Of a stretch of DNA of 64,000 nt, positions 60,190 to 64,000 are shown piece after piece. Source of the DNA: Diadema setosum (lineage: Eukaryota > Echinodermata > Echinoidea > Diadematoida > Diadematidae); contig NC_092685.1 in the NCBI RefSeq assembly GCF_964275005.1, forward strand, positions 35,099,018 through 35,163,017, read 5' to 3'. A model generated the notes under the pieces. The model was not told the origin of the DNA. It did no database searches and saw only the letters and a program-made list of their open reading frames with translations. The position numbers were made by a program, and so were the translations under genes. Every line of letters starts with the position of its first letter. Position 1 is the stretch's first letter.

Positions 60190-61210
60190 GAACATTGATT
60201 GATTGATTTGATTTGATTTGATTTATTTCTGCTTAATTCCGTTACAACATAACTGAGATATACGTGTACAGATTGAAGAAAAGAATAAGAGTATACTCTC
60301 GGGATATATAGTGAATCAAAATCTGACTGAATTATGACGCATGTATTGGGAGTGTGAATGCAGAAGACTGTCGTCGAATAAGCATATGGCTTGAAGATAC
60401 GACAGCCTTAAAAGAGATGAAAAAAAAATGGGCGAAACATACATCATGTATACCTATCGAAAACAAAAGAAAAAAAAAACAGAGTCATTCTGGCATTACA
60501 TTGCGACGACAAAAGTTGTATAGACACTATAAATACAGAGAATGAGGTGAGTGAGGTGAGTGCTGGTGCAAGTGAATGAGCCCAACAGGCGCGCGGTACT
60601 ATAGGTACCTTTTAAGATACAAAACTGAAATAAATATATGTTTATTGAATATAGTTTGATGTGAGGAGACTGGGGAGGGTGGGGGTTGGGGAGGTATCAA
60701 AACATCAAAATTAATCTATTTTGTATTTGGTTACATTAGTCAGATATCAGCTAATCCCCATAATTTGATATAATGTGTTTTTTTTTCATGTTTGCTTTAA
60801 AAAAAGTGATGATTGATTGATAAATATGAAAATCATTCACTTTTAATATTTTCAGTTATTTAAATAGAGGATCGGTATGGGCTAAATAAGGTGAATGTGT
60901 ACAAATTCGGACTGTTTTTTTTTTCTGCAAATGAAATAAGAAATAACAATCAATTTTTTATTTATTACACTTGCCCCATATAATATCACAATAATTGATA
61001 TGTGGTAAAACGAAAGAATTGTACAAAATTAAAAGAACGTTCTTTGTCAAAATTGGTTTCAACCTATAAAGTATAAATACCAATCACCTATGAAATCGAA
61101 GTACATATTTTTTGAATATGTTCATTCCAAGTCAAAGTTAGATCCAAAATAACACCTAAGAACTTGGTGGATTTCTTTTCACTAATAAGTACACTATCAA
61201 TAAAATATAT
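60190..61210 (-). pseudogene. Degenerate LINE reverse transcriptase C-terminus and 3' UTR, minus strand
   Basis: From 61200 downwards the minus strand reads DSVLISEKKSTKFLGVILDL then TLTWNEHIQKICTSIS before a stop. It aligns directly with [20 protein letters not shown] of the 49-52 kb LINE. Weak traces follow with frame changes. The minus-strand end at 60190-60235 is an AAATC/AATC word tail (ATTGATTGATTTGATTTGAT on the plus strand). The catalytic part is missing. Confidence 0.75.
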
Positions 61211-63152
61211 ATTATTTATTATATATATATATATAATATCTTGTGATTGGTATGGGATTGAGGGCTCTTAAGGCGCATAAAACAGGTCTTATTATGGTCA
61301 AGTCATGGTACTTTTCACCTTTTGTTCCGCGTTTGAGTCTTGACGGTGTTAACTATGGGGGTTTATAGTGCTCAACGTCATTGACAAAATGAACGGCAGT
61401 GATCAGAGTGGTGGCAAGTATCACGATGATGCCTTGCATGATGTGTCTTTTTATACGACAAACTATTAGCGACTAAGCACAAGAAAAAAACAAACCAAAG
61501 TTTTTGTAGCCCGTTGTGGCGTGATTTTTCATTCACTGTTTCTGTTATGTTTCTGTCTTTGTCCTTGTCCTTACCTCGGTTTTGTATTTCTATAATATAT
61601 GATACTGCATATTTTGGAATGAAAAACTAGTAGGCCTACTAATTTATGTTGAAGGCACACTCGTCACAAATTTCTTGTAGGCACTAATAGAGATGTGCCC
61701 CAAACATAATTATTGACCTCATGTTACTTGTAGGCCTATACTTATTATACAGTGGATTTGCTAGAAGTAAACGCCCTTTAACCTGAACCTGAAAAAAAGT
61801 GGGTTTTTTTTCAGATACACTAACAGGGCCACTTGTATTTTCTGTGTTTTTATGTATCGCCCCCAATATCGCCACTACATACACATGCATATCAGGCACC
61901 TCTGCTTTGCAGCCCATCTTGACAGGTACAGAACAGACATAAAAACGATGGCCTATCGTGGTGATAATTATGCTCCTTTTCAATGCCTCTTTGTATTCTC
62001 TGGAGCGAAATATAGGAGTCTATGTAGCATTCGAGGCTTTTATTATTACATTATGATTACATTCCTTTAGTTGTATATAGTCATTTTCATACCCCTCGAT
62101 CCTCAATTTGCTCGTTCTGCAACTGCACAGTTAGAGTTACAATTGTTCTAATGGTATCGGGTAATTGCATCGGGAACTTTCTTCTTCTTCTCCTCCTCCC
62201 ACCCCCCCCCCTTTTTTTTTTTTAGGCATGGGTGCTCAAGGGTCAATGGTAACCCCTTTGACGGGAAACGATGTAATTTTCCTTTTTTTTTTAAAGAGCC
62301 AAAAGCGGCCCCTTGTAGTATATAAAGTAGGCCTAACACTTGCCATCTTCGTAAGGGAAGGATAATACATGTACTGAGTAACCTACTGAGGGAGAAAGTT
62401 TGAAAAAAAAAAAAAAAAAAGAAGAGGCCAGCTGCAAACTTAGCTCTTAGTTACTTCAAAAAGCTGTTCTGAAGTAGCCCCCCCCCCCCCCACCACATTG
62501 TACCCCATTCACATTAGTGATTCCATTCACTTGTACAATGGTGATGCATGGATCAACAACAGCCATTTGAGCCAATCACGGTTCAGCTCTTAGAATAGAA
62601 TTCACAAATGACCGGTAAAAGCGGCCGATTTGAGTAGTGCAGTAGTGCAAGTGGGCCATGGGATCGGAGGGACGCACCTGACGCGTGACTGATCCAGCAC
62701 TCAGCTAGAAATCTGGGTGGTGGAAGCATTTTTCACTTTAATCATCCTGAGAAACTGTGCCAGGGACCGGAATCAGTCATTTTCGAAGAACGATGAGCTG
62801 CCTATCAAGGTAATAGCATTTCATTTAACCGTGTTTTACGTTCTCTGCAACGATTTACCCAAAATGTCCACAGGCACAGCATGCATGTATACAGTACTGT
62901 TGACAGTGTCGTTAGCCGTCGCCGTCCGCGTCCATCATAAATAGCATGGCGATTTGTTTTTTACGGTCCCAGCGGCATTGATCCCACCTACTACTATTCG
63001 CGTGTTCCAGAACCGAGGACTGGCTTTCTCTGTTCATAGTAAGGACACTGGTTGTATTGCAGGAATTGCAGAATCGCGCAATTTACTGCGACCAGCCAGC
63101 ATGACCAGATTTTCTCCTTACAGATAAGATAGACTCATCTACAAGTAGGTAG
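61211..63152. other. Intergenic DNA with homopolymers
   Basis: A TA run lies near 61217-61236, a C-run/T-run at 62203-62223, an A-run at 62403-62420 and a C-run at 62479-62492. Short frames (61684-61983 minus, 62717-62944 plus) have no recognisable domain. Confidence 0.4.
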
Positions 63153-63822
63153 GATAAGGACTAACTACACGTAGCCGCGACAAAACGCGGCTACACCTCT
63201 ATTCCTTCGCAGACGTTGTCATTTTTCAGTGTGGTTGTGCGACTCCTTCATGAATATCTTTATTAATCGTGGAAAACTAAAATACAAGGAATTATCGTAA
63301 TCTATGATAATCATTCAATAATCGGTATGCGATTTTTTCTTTAATTACGTCAAAAACTCACCGAAATCTGTGGCTGAAATCAGGTCTGTAAACGTCCTTA
63401 TTGCTTCACTCCTCATCTGCGTGTTATTTGAATGGCATTCACTCTCGTATACTACAACGTACAACGTAGGTCGTAGGTAGTCGGAGAGCTAGAGGGCGCC
63501 TCTCCGACTACCTATTTTGTAGCATACGAGAGTGAATGTCATTCATAATTACACGCAGATGAGGAGTGAAGCAATAAGGACGTTTACAGACCTGATTTCA
63601 GCCACAGATTTCGGTGAGTTTTTGACGTAATTAAACAAAAAATCGCATATCGATTATTGAATGATTATCAGAGATTACGATAATTCCTTGTATTTTAGTT
63701 TTCCACGATTAATAAAGATATTCATGAAGGAGTCGCACAACCACACTGAAAAATGACAACGTCTGCGAAGGAATAGAGGTGTAGCCGCGTTTTGTCGCGG
63801 CTGCGTGTAGTTAGATAAGGAC
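63153..63822. mobile_element. Long near-perfect palindrome with 9-bp target duplication
   Basis: The element (63162-63813, 652 bp) begins TAACTACACGTAGCCGCG and ends with its inverse. GATAAGGAC stands on both sides (63153-63161, 63814-63822). The arms (to about 63480 and from about 63500) match with only scattered mismatches and meet at AGTCGGAGAG...CTCTCCGACT. Each arm begins with its own hairpin GTAGCCGCG/CGCGGCTAC. A 9-bp duplication with very long inverted repeats is typical of Mutator-like and Foldback elements. No transposase. Confidence 0.9.
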
Positions 63823-64000
63823 GAGAGACGAGAGTCTCAATTAAACTCTATGAGATCTAAAAAACTGTTAGACTCTCTCTAACGTTAGAGTTAACGTTAT
63901 AACCGTTGGACAGAAAGATCCATCTGTCCGAAGGAGTCTTTTATTTTTTTGACGTTATCGCTTTCCTCCGTAGACATATGAGGAGGGGATCCGTGAAGCC

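Overview
The window looks like animal nuclear DNA, most likely from an echinoderm or another non-vertebrate deuterostome. It is AT-rich and gene-poor, full of microsatellites, non-LTR retrotransposon remains and foldback DNA elements. Its one clear host gene is a long uninterrupted reading frame for a muscarinic acetylcholine receptor. The lineage is an inference from repeat style and the receptor; no marker gene fixes the species.

Host gene: 25495-27258 (+) encodes a 587-residue muscarinic-type GPCR with seven membrane segments, DRY, NPxxY and a roughly 245-residue third intracellular loop. It differs from vertebrate M1-M5 at two ligand-pocket positions (5.39 and 6.52). A 237-nt AG-free pyrimidine-rich stretch ends at an AG 10 nt inside the longest frame. 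This suggests a spliced 5' UTR and a start at the second Met (25543). A polyadenylation signal lies at 28013.

Retrotransposons: one nearly full-length CR1/L2/Jockey-like LINE (49.04-52.2 kb, +) has an endonuclease and a reverse transcriptase broken by three stops and one frameshift. Older fragments lie at 2.55-4.5 kb (+), 48.06-48.96 kb (-), 60.2-61.2 kb (-) and 24.6-25.0 kb (+). Several isolated 3' tails also occur.

DNA elements: (1) three 558-bp copies of one palindromic MITE with TTAA duplications (5.9, 29.1, 56.2 kb), plus a diverged fourth; (2) a second TTAA foldback family (15.0, 46.2 kb); (3) TA-flanked palindromes (28.8, 38.3, 58.3 kb), one carrying a nested family-1 MITE; (4) a series of elements whose ends are arrays of a short family-specific word in opposite orientation (12.4-14.2, 19.2-19.9, 20.3-21.7, 31.3-32.6, 44.7-45.5 kb; islands at 24.1, 42.9 and 53.1 kb). 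Two of these have TTA or TAA target duplications, as in PIF/Harbinger, and one holds a broken acidic/MADF-like reading frame; (5) a roughly 650-bp near-perfect palindrome with a 9-bp target duplication at the right edge (63.15-63.82 kb).

Other structure: a 600-bp direct duplication (44.1 and 47.4 kb), a 171-bp-period tandem array (57.1-57.9 kb), a foldback containing a tRNA-Ser-like half (55.4 kb) and a 113-nt hairpin (5.3 kb). Most of the remaining sequence holds nothing I can identify. No CRISPR, rRNA or intact tRNA gene is visible.
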